64,000 bases of DNA from Nocardioides sp. Root190 (GTDB lineage: Bacteria; Actinomycetota; Actinomycetes; Propionibacteriales; Nocardioidaceae): NCBI RefSeq assembly GCF_001428565.1, contig NZ_LMIA01000014.1:100951-164950 (forward strand), written 5' to 3'. Under the pieces are notes generated by a model, which was not told where the DNA came from, did not search any database, and saw nothing but the letters and a program-made list of their open reading frames with translations. The position numbers and the translations under genes were made by a program. The number at the start of each line of letters is the position of its first letter. The stretch's first letter is position 1. Of this stretch, positions 7,507 through 15,887 are shown piece after piece.

Positions 7507-8940
7507 GTGACAACTACTGCGCCCGCGTCGGCGCCCGACGCCACCGGCAGCCGGATCGGCTCGCCCCTGCTCACCGTGGCCGTCCTCTGCTTCGGTGGAC
7601 TGACTGCTGCGCTGACGCAGACGATGGTCATCCCGATCCAGGGTGAGCTCGGCATGCTGCTCGACACGAGCGAGGCGAACGCGTCCTGGGTCGTGACCGC
7701 GACCCTCGTCGCCGGCGCGATCGCGATGCCGATCTCCGGCCGGCTCGGTGACCTGTTCGGCAAGCAGCGCGTGCTGATGGCGAGCGCGACAGTGCTCGTG
7801 CTCGGATCCCTCGTCTGCGCGCTCAGCAGCTCGCTCGCGCCGATGCTGGCGGGCCGGATCCTGCAGGGCTTCGCGATGGGCTTCATCCCGGTCGGCATCG
7901 CGCTGATGCGCGAGGTCGTGCCGCCGCAGTTCGCCGCCACGGGCATGGCGGCGATGAGCGCCACCCTCGGTGTCGGTGGCGCGATCGGCCTGCCCCTGTC
8001 GGCCTGGATCGTGCAGGACTTCAGCTGGCACACCCTGTTCTGGGTCTCCACCGGCCTCGCCTTCCTCGTCGCCCTCGCCGTCGCGCTGCTCGTCCCGCAC
8101 GTACGGGACGCCGTACCAGGTCGGTTCGACGTGCTCGGCGCCCTCGGTCTCGCCGTTGGTCTGGTCGCCCTGCTGATCGCGGTGTCGAAGGGCAATGAGT
8201 GGGGCTGGGCGCACGGGCGCACCATCGGCCTGCTCGTGGCCGCGGTCGTCGTCCTGGTGGCGTGGGGCAGCTACGAGCTCCGCGTCGAGGACCCGCTGTG
8301 CGACCTCCGGGTCAGCGCGCGCCGCCCCGTCCTGCTCACCAATCTGGCCGCGATCGCGATCGGCTTCGGCATGATGGCCCAGGCGATCGTCGTACCCCGC
8401 CTCCTGCAGTCGCCCGAGTCGACCGGCTACGGACTGGGGCAGACCCTGCTCGAGACCGGCCTCTGGATGGCTCCGGGTGGTCTGGTGATGATGGCCTTCT
8501 CGCCGGTGTCGGGACGCCTCATCCGGGTGGCCGGCGCTCGTCGCACCCTGATGATCGGTGCCGCCGTCCTGGGCCTGGGATACGTCTTCGCGATCTTCTT
8601 CGCCGACAGCCCCTGGCAGCTCCTGGTCTTCAACTGCATCACCTCCGCCGGAATCGGCATCGGGTACGCCGCCATGCCGACCCTGATCCTCGAGTCGGTG
8701 CCGATCACCGAGGCCGGTTCCGGCGTCGGCATCAACGGCCTGATGCGCTCGGTCGGCACCAGCATCTCCGCGGCGGTGATGGCCGCGATCCTGACCGCCT
8801 CGACGATCACGCTCGGAGGCTACGAGATCCCCGACGAGAACGCGTTCCGGATCTGCTTCATCGTCGGCGCGGCCGCGGCCTTCCTCGGCATGGCCCTGGC
8901 GGCCCTCGTCCCCGCACGGCGTACGACGTCGGCGTCCTGA
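7507..8940 (+). CDS. MFS transporter, EmrB/QacA (DHA2) type
   Basis: A 477-residue major facilitator exporter with about 14 membrane segments. The A-motif region GRLGDLFGKQRVLM follows helix 2 and the C-motif-like segment ATLGVGGAIGLPLSAWI lies in helix 5, as in drug/proton antiporters. The GTG start lies just after the twin operators; the longer reading frame runs back through the operators and was rejected. Regulation by the divergent TetR protein is inferred from the layout. The substrate is unknown. Confidence 0.87.
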   Translation: MTTTAPASAPDATGSRIGSPLLTVAVLCFGGLTAALTQTMVIPIQGELGMLLDTSEANASWVVTATLVAGAIAMPISGRLGDLFGKQRVLMASATVLVLGSLVCALSSSLAPMLAGRILQGFAMGFIPVGIALMREVVPPQFAATGMAAMSATLGVGGAIGLPLSAWIVQDFSWHTLFWVSTGLAFLVALAVALLVPHVRDAVPGRFDVLGALGLAVGLVALLIAVSKGNEWGWAHGRTIGLLVAAVVVLVAWGSYELRVEDPLCDLRVSARRPVLLTNLAAIAIGFGMMAQAIVVPRLLQSPESTGYGLGQTLLETGLWMAPGGLVMMAFSPVSGRLIRVAGARRTLMIGAAVLGLGYVFAIFFADSPWQLLVFNCITSAGIGIGYAAMPTLILESVPITEAGSGVGINGLMRSVGTSISAAVMAAILTASTITLGGYEIPDENAFRICFIVGAAAAFLGMALAALVPARRTTSAS

Positions 8941-8941
8941 C

Positions 8942-8956
8942 CCGGGCCTGGCCCGG
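8942..8956 (+). terminator. possible GC hairpin after MFS gene
   Basis: CCGGGCC and GGCCCGG are separated by one base immediately after the transporter stop codon. The stem is short and no T-tract follows. The remaining 200 bases to the next gene hold nothing else that I recognise. Confidence 0.4.
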
Positions 8957-9161
8957 TCCTCCGGGGCTCGCCGGGCGATTATCAGATCTGCGTGTTCTCG
9001 TGACAAGCAATCACGGTCACCGGAACCTCTGTGGCGACCGTTCGTTGATCTCCACGTAGGTGTCGCGGCGGCTGGGGGGTTTCGCGATGCAGCAGGGCGG
9101 TTCCGGACCCACGCACGACCAGGGTCCGGGGCCGCCCTTCGTCATGCGCAAGGATGAAGGG

Positions 9162-10421
9162 ATGTCAGCTCCCCTCGTCGCCGGTGATCCGTCCTCCGAC
9201 GCGATCCGGCGCAGCGCCCTGCGCCGGATGCGCACCGTCGCCGTCTCGCTGCTGCTCCTCGCGGCGGCGGTCTACGTCGCGACCCACGGCCAGGACGGGT
9301 TCTGGGGGTTCGTGAACGCCGGCGCCGAGGCGTCGATGGTCGGTGCGATCGCCGACTGGTTCGCGGTGACCGCGCTGTTCAAGCACCCGCTCGGACTGCC
9401 GATCCCGCACACGGCACTGGTGCCCAAGCGCAAGGACGACCTCGGCAAGGGGCTCGAGCAGTTCGTCGGCGAGAACTTCCTCCAGGAGGACATCATCCGC
9501 GAGCGGGTGCTCGGGGTCGGGATCGCCGAGCGGGTGGGGACCTGGCTCGCGGTGCCCGCCAACGCCGAACGGGTGGTGACCGAGGGGTCGGAGATCGCGG
9601 CGGTCGCGCTGGGCAAGGTGCGCGACGACCACATCGAGGCACTGGTGACCGAGGCCCTGGTCCCGCGCTTCCGGGAGGAGCCGATCGCACCGCTGCTCGG
9701 TGGCCTGCTGTCCGAAGCCCTCCACGACGACCTCCACCACGGCCTGGTCGACCTGGTGCTGGAGGAGCTCCACGGCTGGTTGATCGCCAACCCGGACACG
9801 GTGCACGAGGTCCTGGGAGAGCGCGCACCGTGGTGGGCACCGGACCGGCTCAACGAGTTCGTGATCGACCGCGCCCACGTCGAGATGGTGCGCTGGATCG
9901 GCGAGATCCGCAGCAACCCCGAGCACCGCGCCCGCCGTGCGCTCGACTCGATGCTCGGCCAGCTCTCCGAGGACCTGCTCACCAACGCCGCGACCCAGGA
10001 GCGTGCGGAGCGGCTCAAGGACCGGGTGCTCGACCACCCGGCCGTGATCGCCACCGCCATCTCGCTGTGGAAGGCACTGCGCAAGGCGCTGCTCGGTTCC
10101 CTCGACGACCCGGACGGCGCCGTACGACGCCGGTTGCTCGTCGAGGTCGAGGTGGGCTCGGCCCGGCTGCTCTCCGACGCCGACCTGCGTGCGCGCCTGG
10201 ACCGGATGGCGGCAGACGCCGCCGTCTTCGCGGTGGAGCGCTACGGCGCCGAGCTGACCGCGGTGATCGGGCACACGATCGAGCGCTGGGACGGCAAGGA
10301 GGCGGCCCGCAAGATCGAGCTGCACGTCGGCCGGGACCTGCAGTTCATCCGGATCAACGGCACCATCGTCGGCGGCCTGGTCGGCGTGCTGATCCACACC
10401 ATCTCGGTGCTCATCGGCTGA
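9162..10421 (+). CDS. DUF445 family membrane-anchored protein
   Basis: A protein of about 419 residues of the DUF445 family (YjiN-like). After an N-terminal hydrophobic helix (VAVSLLLLAAAVYVAT) comes the family signature GAEASMVGAIADWFAVTALFKHPLGLPIPHT. A long helical middle contains repeated KDR-L-HPAV segments, and a C-terminal membrane helix (GLVGVLIHTISVLIG) closes the protein, so both ends anchor it in the membrane. I chose the ATG at 9162 for its AAGGA site seven bases upstream; in-frame starts at 9060 and 9087 are possible. The function of the family is not established. Confidence 0.85.
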   Translation: MSAPLVAGDPSSDAIRRSALRRMRTVAVSLLLLAAAVYVATHGQDGFWGFVNAGAEASMVGAIADWFAVTALFKHPLGLPIPHTALVPKRKDDLGKGLEQFVGENFLQEDIIRERVLGVGIAERVGTWLAVPANAERVVTEGSEIAAVALGKVRDDHIEALVTEALVPRFREEPIAPLLGGLLSEALHDDLHHGLVDLVLEELHGWLIANPDTVHEVLGERAPWWAPDRLNEFVIDRAHVEMVRWIGEIRSNPEHRARRALDSMLGQLSEDLLTNAATQERAERLKDRVLDHPAVIATAISLWKALRKALLGSLDDPDGAVRRRLLVEVEVGSARLLSDADLRARLDRMAADAAVFAVERYGAELTAVIGHTIERWDGKEAARKIELHVGRDLQFIRINGTIVGGLVGVLIHTISVLIG

Positions 10422-10426
10422 CGGCC

Positions 10427-10432
10427 TAGGCT
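10427..10432 (+). promoter_or_regulatory. -10 box of leaderless S4-protein transcript
   Basis: TAGGCT lies six bases before the GTG at 10439. Confidence 0.55.
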
Positions 10433-10438
10433 TGGCCC

Positions 10439-10684
10439 GTGACCGAGCCGATGGACGTCCCGATCCGCGATCAATCGATCCGACTGGGGCAATTCCTCAA
10501 GCTGGCCAACCTGGTCGAGTCGGGGGCCGAGGCGAAGCCGGTCATCGCCGACGGTCTCGTGCAGGTCAACGGCGAGGTCGAGCTCCGGCGTGGTCGCCAG
10601 CTCGTGCTCGGGGACGTCGTGGAGCTGCAAGGGCAGGCCGCCCGGGTGTCCGACAAGGACGCCCCGGACAACCTGCCCTGGTGA
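10439..10684 (+). CDS. S4-domain RNA-binding protein (YbcJ-like)
   Basis: An 81-residue protein that is essentially one S4 domain: IRLGQFLKLANLVESGAEAK, VIADGLVQVNGEVELRRGRQL and the GD-V-L turn. Single-domain S4 proteins bind structured RNA, often ribosomal. The start is GTG with a TAGGCT box six bases upstream and no ribosome binding site. It converges with the FKBP gene, the two stop codons being 13 bases apart. Confidence 0.85.
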   Translation: MTEPMDVPIRDQSIRLGQFLKLANLVESGAEAKPVIADGLVQVNGEVELRRGRQLVLGDVVELQGQAARVSDKDAPDNLPW

Positions 10685-10697
10685 TGCTGGCCGTGGC

Positions 10698-11069
10698 TCA
10701 GCGCACGCTGAGCAGGTCCACCACGAAGATCAGGGTCTCGCCGCCCTTGATCGCGCCGCCGGCGCCACGGTCGCCGTAGCCCAGGTGTGGCGGGATGACG
10801 AGCTGGCGGCGGCCGCCGACCTTCATGCCCTGCACACCGGTGTCCCAGCCCTGGATGACCTGGCCGATGCCGAGGCGGAAGTCGAGCGGGGCACCGCGGT
10901 TGTACGACGCGTCGAACTCCTCCCCGGTGGAGAGGGCGACGCCGACGTAGTGCACCGAGACGGTGCTGCCGGAGGTGGCCTCGGCGCCGTCTCCGACGGT
11001 GAGGTCGGTGATGACGAGGTCGGTGGGCGGGGTGGGGTCGACGAAGTCGATCTCGGGCTTCTGGCTCAT
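10698..11069 (-). CDS. FKBP-type peptidyl-prolyl cis-trans isomerase
   Basis: A 123-residue cytoplasmic prolyl isomerase; no signal peptide is present. The core motifs VSVHYVGVALSTGEEFDAS, LGIGQVIQGWDTGVQGMKVGG, RRQLVIPPHLGYGDRG and LIFVVDLLSV cover the whole FKBP fold, including the Tyr, Asp, Trp and Phe residues of the active-site pocket. It accelerates folding of proline-containing proteins. The transcript is predicted to be leaderless. Confidence 0.93.
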   Translation of the reverse strand: MSQKPEIDFVDPTPPTDLVITDLTVGDGAEATSGSTVSVHYVGVALSTGEEFDASYNRGAPLDFRLGIGQVIQGWDTGVQGMKVGGRRQLVIPPHLGYGDRGAGGAIKGGETLIFVVDLLSVR

Positions 11070-11075
11070 CGGGCC

Positions 11076-11081
11076 AGCCTA
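11076..11081 (-). promoter_or_regulatory. -10 box of leaderless FKBP transcript
   Basis: TAGGCT on the minus strand, six bases before the ATG at 11069. Confidence 0.6.
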
Positions 11082-11128
11082 ATCCGGACGGGATCGGGCC
11101 GGTCGACCGGCGTGCCGACGCAGGACCG

Positions 11129-11157
11129 TTGACAAGTGACAGGTATGTCACTAATCA
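11129..11157 (+). promoter_or_regulatory. strong vegetative promoter with palindromic operator in its spacer
   Basis: TTGACA (11129-11134), a 17-base spacer and TAATCA (11152-11157) form a near-consensus housekeeping promoter for the lipase gene. The spacer is occupied by the palindrome AGTGACAGGTATGTCACT (11135-11152, 7-bp arms), so a bound dimeric repressor would block RNA polymerase. Confidence 0.78.
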
Positions 11158-11169
11158 TGGCGGAGGGTC

Positions 11170-11183
11170 GTGACGCACGTCAC
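11170..11183. promoter_or_regulatory. CRP/GlxR-like palindrome GTGACGCACGTCAC
   Basis: GTGA-N6-TCAC, matching the core of the actinobacterial CRP/GlxR consensus. It lies just after the predicted transcription start of the lipase gene and directly before its ribosome binding site. The same 14-mer recurs at 26003. Confidence 0.55.
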
Positions 11184-11199
11184 GAGGAGGGTGGTTCCG

Positions 11200-12549
11200 A
11201 TGGTGTCCAGGTTCGTCCGCCGTACGTCGGTCGTGGCGGTGCTCGTCACGATCGCTGCGCTTCTCGCGCCGTCCGGGCAGGGAGCGCAGGCCGCTCCACG
11301 CCCCGTCTCCGCCGTCGCCGCCGCTCCGGCCGGGACGCCGGACCCGTTCTTCACCTACAGCGGCACCAGGCCCTTGAAGGACCTCGCGCCCGGGACGATC
11401 CTCGCGCGGCGGACCATCCCGTACAACCTGGTCGGCATCAAGCTGCCGCTGCAGGTCGTCCAGATCCTCTTCCGCACGACCGATGCCCGCGGCCGCGCCG
11501 TTGCCGGCGTCACCTCGATCCTGAAGCCGCTGCTCGGTGCCACCGGCAAGGTCATCTCCTACCAGTCGTTCTACGACTCGCTGAACCCCGAGGACGGCCC
11601 GTCGCGGGCCTACTCCGGCGCGATCGGCCTGGGCGTGATGATCGGGCACGTCGAGACCGTGCTGGTCGGCGGCTTCCTCCTGCAGGGCTACGCGATCGTC
11701 ATCGCCGACACCCAGGGCCCGACGGCCGACTTCGCAGCCGGACCGGAGTACGGCCAGGTCACCCTCGACTCGCTGCGTGCCGCGCTCAAGGCGCCCGGCA
11801 CCGGCATCCTCCCCGGCGCCAAGGTCGGCCTGATCGGCTACTCCGGTGGCGCCATCGCGACGAACTGGGCCGCCGCGCTCGCGCCGAGCTATGCCCCGGA
11901 GATCAACAAGCGGATCGTCGGCGCCGCCGAGGGCGGCGTCCTGGTCCGGCCCTCGAAGAACCTCGAGTACATCGACGGCAGCCTCGTGTGGGCGGGCGTC
12001 ATGCCGATGGCCATCGTCGGTGTGGCCCGTGCCTACGGCATCGACCTGCTGCCCTACCTCAACGACTACGGCCGGAAGGTCTACGCCAAGCTGGAGAAGG
12101 CGTCGATCGTCCAGGTGCTCGGCGCCTACCCGGGGCTGACGTGGAAGAAGATGACGAAGCCGGCCTACGCCGATCCCGCCGACATCCCGATCTTCGTCGC
12201 GACCGTCAACAAGCTGAACCTCGGTCAGCGGCCGAGCCCCACGATCCCGATGTTCATCGGGCAGGGCACGGGCGGGGAGCTCGAGGGCACCCTCGGCAAC
12301 AGGGCCGGGGTCGGCAGGGGCGACGGCGTGATGGTGGCGGGCGACGTCCGCACCCTCGCCCGCCAGTACTGCGCGGCCGGCACCGAGGTCGTCCACAAGG
12401 AGTACGCCCTGAGTCACTTCACGTCGGTGCCGCTGTGGCTGCCCGACGCCATGGGGTGGCTCAGTGCACGGTTCGCCGGCAAGGCGCCGACCGACAACTG
12501 CGCGAAGATCCCGGCCGGCAATCCGCTGACGCCGCTCAAGGCGGGCTGA
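11200..12549 (+). CDS. secreted lipase (LIP / triacylglycerol lipase family)
   Basis: A 449-residue secreted alpha/beta hydrolase. Residues 1-33 form a signal peptide (MVSRFVRRTSVVAVLVTIAA, cleavage near AQAAP). The nucleophile elbow is GYSGGA, as in Candida antarctica lipase A-like secretory lipases, and IVIADTQGPTADFAAG upstream matches that family. A late HF pair (YALSHFTSVPLWLP) probably carries the catalytic His. The start at 11200 follows GAGGAGGG; an upstream in-frame start at 11170 lies within the palindrome and was rejected. It likely hydrolyses extracellular acylglycerols, consistent with the lipid operon that follows. Confidence 0.87.
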   Translation: MVSRFVRRTSVVAVLVTIAALLAPSGQGAQAAPRPVSAVAAAPAGTPDPFFTYSGTRPLKDLAPGTILARRTIPYNLVGIKLPLQVVQILFRTTDARGRAVAGVTSILKPLLGATGKVISYQSFYDSLNPEDGPSRAYSGAIGLGVMIGHVETVLVGGFLLQGYAIVIADTQGPTADFAAGPEYGQVTLDSLRAALKAPGTGILPGAKVGLIGYSGGAIATNWAAALAPSYAPEINKRIVGAAEGGVLVRPSKNLEYIDGSLVWAGVMPMAIVGVARAYGIDLLPYLNDYGRKVYAKLEKASIVQVLGAYPGLTWKKMTKPAYADPADIPIFVATVNKLNLGQRPSPTIPMFIGQGTGGELEGTLGNRAGVGRGDGVMVAGDVRTLARQYCAAGTEVVHKEYALSHFTSVPLWLPDAMGWLSARFAGKAPTDNCAKIPAGNPLTPLKAG

Positions 12550-12569
12550 ACGGCCCCGGTGTGATCTCG

Positions 12570-12602
12570 GTCCCGCGGCAGGCACGGCGCTTGCCGCGGG
12601 AC
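12570..12602 (+). terminator. hairpin terminator after lipase gene
   Basis: Perfect 11-bp arms GTCCCGCGGCA (12570-12580) and TGCCGCGGGAC (12592-12602) with an 11-base loop. It separates the lipase gene from the lipid operon. Confidence 0.65.
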
Positions 12603-12629
12603 TCGTGCGCGCGTCATACTCCCAAGAAC

Positions 12630-12643
12630 TAGAACGTGTTCTA
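12630..12643. promoter_or_regulatory. KstR-type TetR operator TAGAACGTGTTCTA
   Basis: A perfect 14-bp palindrome that fits the KstR consensus TNNAACNNGTTNNA of actinobacterial sterol and lipid regulons. It lies 15 bases before the first start codon of the five-gene lipid operon. No KstR-type repressor is encoded next to it. Confidence 0.78.
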
Positions 12644-12658
12644 CATGGGGGACGCAGC

Positions 12659-13477
12659 GTGTACGACTTCGAAGGTGATCACGGCTCCACGGGCGGTCAG
12701 GGGCCCTCGCGCGCCCTGACGCTGCTGGAGCTCCCGCGCTGGAGCATCGAGTACGGCGCCTCGCGCCTCCTCGACGCCGCCCAGTCCGTCGCCCACGTGG
12801 TGTCGCGGGCCGAGAGCGACCTCGGGCAGGGGCGGCCGGTGCTGGTGCTGCCCGGCTTCGCCGCCCACGACCGGCTCACCGGTCGGCTTCGTGGACACCT
12901 CGCCCAGCGCGGGTGGCAGGTGTACGGCTGGGAGCTCGGCAGCAACCACGGCCTGACCGACCGGATCGTCACCGGACTGCCCCGCCGGTTCGCGCAGATC
13001 TCGGCGCAGCACGACGAGCCGGTCAGCGTGGTGGGCTGGAGCTTCGGCGGCCTGCTCGCCCGCTGGCTCGCGCACGAGCACCCCGACCGGGTGCGCCAGG
13101 TCATCTGCCTCGGCTCTCCGTGGCGAGCCGAGGGGGAGCGGACCCGGGCCACCGGACTGTTCGAGAAGTCCCGCGAGAAGCACGGCATCGCCGAGAACGC
13201 CCGCGAGATCGTCGACCTCCTCCGTGGTCCGGTGCCCGTGCCACTGACGGCCGTCTGGTCGAAGACCGACGGCATCGTGCCGTGGCGTGGCTGCACGGTC
13301 GAGGAGCGTGACGCGGCCGACGGCCCGCCGGCCGAGAACGTCGAGGTGGTGAGCAGCCACGTCGGCATGGTGGCCAACCCGCTGGTGCTCTCCGTCGTGG
13401 TCGACCGGCTCAGCCAGGACCCGGCGGCGTGGGCACCCCACGGCCGTGGCGCGGTCCACCCGGGCGCCGTCTCGTGA
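12659..13477 (+). CDS. alpha/beta hydrolase (esterase/lipase-like)
   Basis: A 272-residue hydrolase, first gene of the lipid operon. The nucleophile elbow is GWSFGG (VSVVGWSFGGLLARWLA), after an oxyanion segment VLVLPGFAAHD; a late acid is likely in VWSKTDGIVPW and the His in SSHVGMVANP. There is no signal peptide. The GTG at 12659 has GGGGGA six bases upstream; the longer frame from 12605 would run through the KstR-type operator. The next gene overlaps by four bases. Its place beside an acyltransferase, an acyl-CoA ligase and WS/DGAT suggests an acyl-ester substrate. Confidence 0.85.
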   Translation: MYDFEGDHGSTGGQGPSRALTLLELPRWSIEYGASRLLDAAQSVAHVVSRAESDLGQGRPVLVLPGFAAHDRLTGRLRGHLAQRGWQVYGWELGSNHGLTDRIVTGLPRRFAQISAQHDEPVSVVGWSFGGLLARWLAHEHPDRVRQVICLGSPWRAEGERTRATGLFEKSREKHGIAENAREIVDLLRGPVPVPLTAVWSKTDGIVPWRGCTVEERDAADGPPAENVEVVSSHVGMVANPLVLSVVVDRLSQDPAAWAPHGRGAVHPGAVS

Positions 13478-14256
13478 GCGCGCTGACCGGGCGCGACCCG
13501 TCGTACATCGCCCGGGTGGTGCCGGCGCTCAAGCTGGCGATGCGCGGCTACTTCCGCTCCAGCGTGCAGGACATGGACCTCATGCCCGAGGGCGGTGCGC
13601 TGATCGTCGGCAACCACTCCGGTGGCCTGATGCCGATGGACGTCCCGATCATCGCGGTGGCCTTCGCCGAGACCTTCGGCGCCGAGCGACCGCTCTACTG
13701 CCTGGCCCACGACATGCTGTTCACCGGCGTCGCAGGCCCGGTGATGCGCAAGTTCGGGTTCGTCAACGCCACCCGGGAGGCCGCCCACGAGATCCTGACC
13801 GCAGGCGGCGTCACCATCGTCTTCCCCGGTGGGGACTACGACACCTTCCGGCCCACGCTGAAGGCCAATGTCGTCGACTTCAACGGTCGCACCGGCTACG
13901 TCCGTACGGCGCTGCGTGCCGGCGTCCCGATCGTCCCGGTGGTCTCCATCGGCGGTCAGGAGACGCAGTTCTTCCTCACCCGCGGCGAGTGGATCGGGCG
14001 GTACTCACCCCTGCGCAAGCTGATGCGCACCGACCTCTTCCCGATCGGCATCGGCTTCCCGTTCGGCCTGGTGCCGGCGCCGCTGAACTTCCCGCTGCCG
14101 ACCAAGATCTCCACCCGGGTGCTCGAGCCGATCGACGTCGAGGCGGAGTTCGGTCCCGACCCGGACCTCGTCGAGGTCGACTCGTTCGTGCGCCAGCGGA
14201 TGCAGGACGCGCTCGGCGAGATGGCCGGCCAGCGACGCTTCCCGGTGTGGGGGTGA
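13474..14256 (+). CDS. lysophospholipid acyltransferase (PlsC-like)
   Basis: A 260-residue member of the PlsC/LPLAT superfamily, which transfers acyl groups from acyl-CoA to a lysolipid or glycerol phosphate. Block I is LIVGNHSGGLMPMD: the NH is present but the canonical HX4D spacing is changed, with Asp eight residues after His. Block III (VTIVFPGGDYDTFRPTL) replaces the usual FPEG with FPGG. Both deviations are shared, as far as I recall, by a mycobacterial-type subgroup. The GTG start overlaps the upstream stop by four bases and the downstream gene begins within nine bases, so translation is coupled. Confidence 0.83.
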   Translation: MSALTGRDPSYIARVVPALKLAMRGYFRSSVQDMDLMPEGGALIVGNHSGGLMPMDVPIIAVAFAETFGAERPLYCLAHDMLFTGVAGPVMRKFGFVNATREAAHEILTAGGVTIVFPGGDYDTFRPTLKANVVDFNGRTGYVRTALRAGVPIVPVVSIGGQETQFFLTRGEWIGRYSPLRKLMRTDLFPIGIGFPFGLVPAPLNFPLPTKISTRVLEPIDVEAEFGPDPDLVEVDSFVRQRMQDALGEMAGQRRFPVWG

Positions 14257-14261
14257 GGGGC

Positions 14262-15887
14262 ATGTGGCAGCAGCTGCGCACCCAGCTGTGGGTGTTCAAG
14301 GTCCTGGTCACGAGCCGGATGCTCGTGCTGATGAGCCCGGTGAAGTACGTCCGGCTGGTCCGCATCCTGCGCGAGCAGGGCACCAACGCCACGACCAGCT
14401 TCGCCCTCGCCGCCGTACGACGTCCGCACGGCCCGGCCCTGGTCGACGAGCTCGGCACCCTGACCTGGCAGGACCTCCAGGAGCGCTCCGCCGCACTCGC
14501 CGCGGGTCTGCTCCAGGTCGCCGGTGGTCCGATCGAGACCGTCGCGATCCTGTGCCGCAACCACCGCGGCTTCGTGGACGCCCTCCTGGCGAACTCCCGC
14601 CTCGGCGGCAGCGCGCTCCTGCTCAACACCGGCTTCTCGGGTCCCCAGCTGGCCGACGTGATGGAGCGTGAGGGCGCCCGCGTCATCTTGTACGACGAGG
14701 AGTTCGCCGGCGTCGTCGCCGACGCCCGGGACCGGATCGACGGCCTGGTCGAGGTCCTCGGGTGGACCGATGTCGCCCCGGACGCCGACACCCTCAGCAT
14801 CGAGGGCCTGATCGCCGCCCACGACGGCCAGGCACCGCCCCGCCCTGCGACCCGTGGCCGCGTGGTCCTGCTGACCTCCGGCACCACCGGCACCCCCAAG
14901 GGGGCGCGCCGCAGCGGTGGCGGGGCCGACGAGCTCGCCAGCATGCTGGAGCGGATCCCGTGGCGCGGCGAGGAGACCGCCGTCGTGGTGGCGCCGATGT
15001 TCCACGCCTGGGGCTTCGGCCAGCTGGTCGTCGCCGCCACGATGGCCTGCACGGTCGTCACCCGCCGCAGGTTCGACCCGGAGTCGACCCTCGCCCTCGT
15101 TGACGAGCACGGGGCGAGCGGACTCAGCGTGGTCCCGGTGATGCTCGAGCGGATCATGGACCTGCCCGACGAGGTCCTGGACCGCGCCTCCCTGCGCACG
15201 TTGCGCTTCGTCAGTGCCAGCGGGTCGCGGATGCGTCCGCAGTCGGTGATCGCCTTCATGGACCGCTTCGGCGACGTCGTCCACAACAGCTACAACGCCA
15301 CCGAGGCCGGCCAGATCAGCGTCGCCCAGCCGGCCGACCTCCGCCATGCCGCCGACACCGCCGGCCGACCGGTGCGCGGCACGTCGGTGCGGGTCGTCGA
15401 CGATGCCGGCCGCGAGGTCGCTCCCGACGTCGTGGGACGGATCCTGGTCCGCGGTGCCTCGCCCTTCGACGGCTACACCGCCGGCGCGGAGAAGGAGTTC
15501 GTCGACGGCCACATGGTCAGCGGCGACGTGGGTCGGCTCGACGGGGACGGGCGCCTGTACGTCGTCGGTCGCGACGACGACATGATCGTGTCGGGTGGCG
15601 AGAACGTCTACCCGATCGAGGTGGAGAAGGTCCTCGGTGGCCATCCCGCGGTGCGCGAGGTGGTCGTGATCGGAGTCGAGGACGCGGCCTTCGGCCAGCG
15701 GCTGGCGGCGTACGTCGCCCTGGTCGGTCAGGGCGGCGACGTCCCCACCGAGGACGAGCTCAAGTCCCACGTGCGCGACCAGCTCGCCGGCTACAAGGTC
15801 CCGCGCGAGGTCGTCTTCCTCGACGCGCTGCCCCGCAACGCCTCGGGCAAGATCATGGTGCGCGAGCTGCCCGGGGTGACCCGGTGA
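14262..15887 (+). CDS. fatty acyl-CoA synthetase (FadD-like, AMP-forming)
   Basis: A 541-residue adenylate-forming ligase. The phosphate-binding loop VLLTSGTTGTPKGARR, the motif YNATEAGQ, the hinge GDVGRLDGDGRLYVVGRDDD and the C-terminal catalytic Lys in NASGKIMVREL are all in place. It would activate a free fatty acid with ATP and CoA for the neighbouring acyltransferases. A hydrophobic N-terminal helix (LWVFKVLVTSRMLVLMSP) may dock it to the membrane. An overlapping GTG at 14253 is an alternative start. The arrangement matches the M. tuberculosis Rv1425-Rv1428c cluster, where fadD12 sits beside WS/DGAT, a lipase and an acyltransferase. Confidence 0.9.
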   Translation: MWQQLRTQLWVFKVLVTSRMLVLMSPVKYVRLVRILREQGTNATTSFALAAVRRPHGPALVDELGTLTWQDLQERSAALAAGLLQVAGGPIETVAILCRNHRGFVDALLANSRLGGSALLLNTGFSGPQLADVMEREGARVILYDEEFAGVVADARDRIDGLVEVLGWTDVAPDADTLSIEGLIAAHDGQAPPRPATRGRVVLLTSGTTGTPKGARRSGGGADELASMLERIPWRGEETAVVVAPMFHAWGFGQLVVAATMACTVVTRRRFDPESTLALVDEHGASGLSVVPVMLERIMDLPDEVLDRASLRTLRFVSASGSRMRPQSVIAFMDRFGDVVHNSYNATEAGQISVAQPADLRHAADTAGRPVRGTSVRVVDDAGREVAPDVVGRILVRGASPFDGYTAGAEKEFVDGHMVSGDVGRLDGDGRLYVVGRDDDMIVSGGENVYPIEVEKVLGGHPAVREVVVIGVEDAAFGQRLAAYVALVGQGGDVPTEDELKSHVRDQLAGYKVPREVVFLDALPRNASGKIMVRELPGVTR

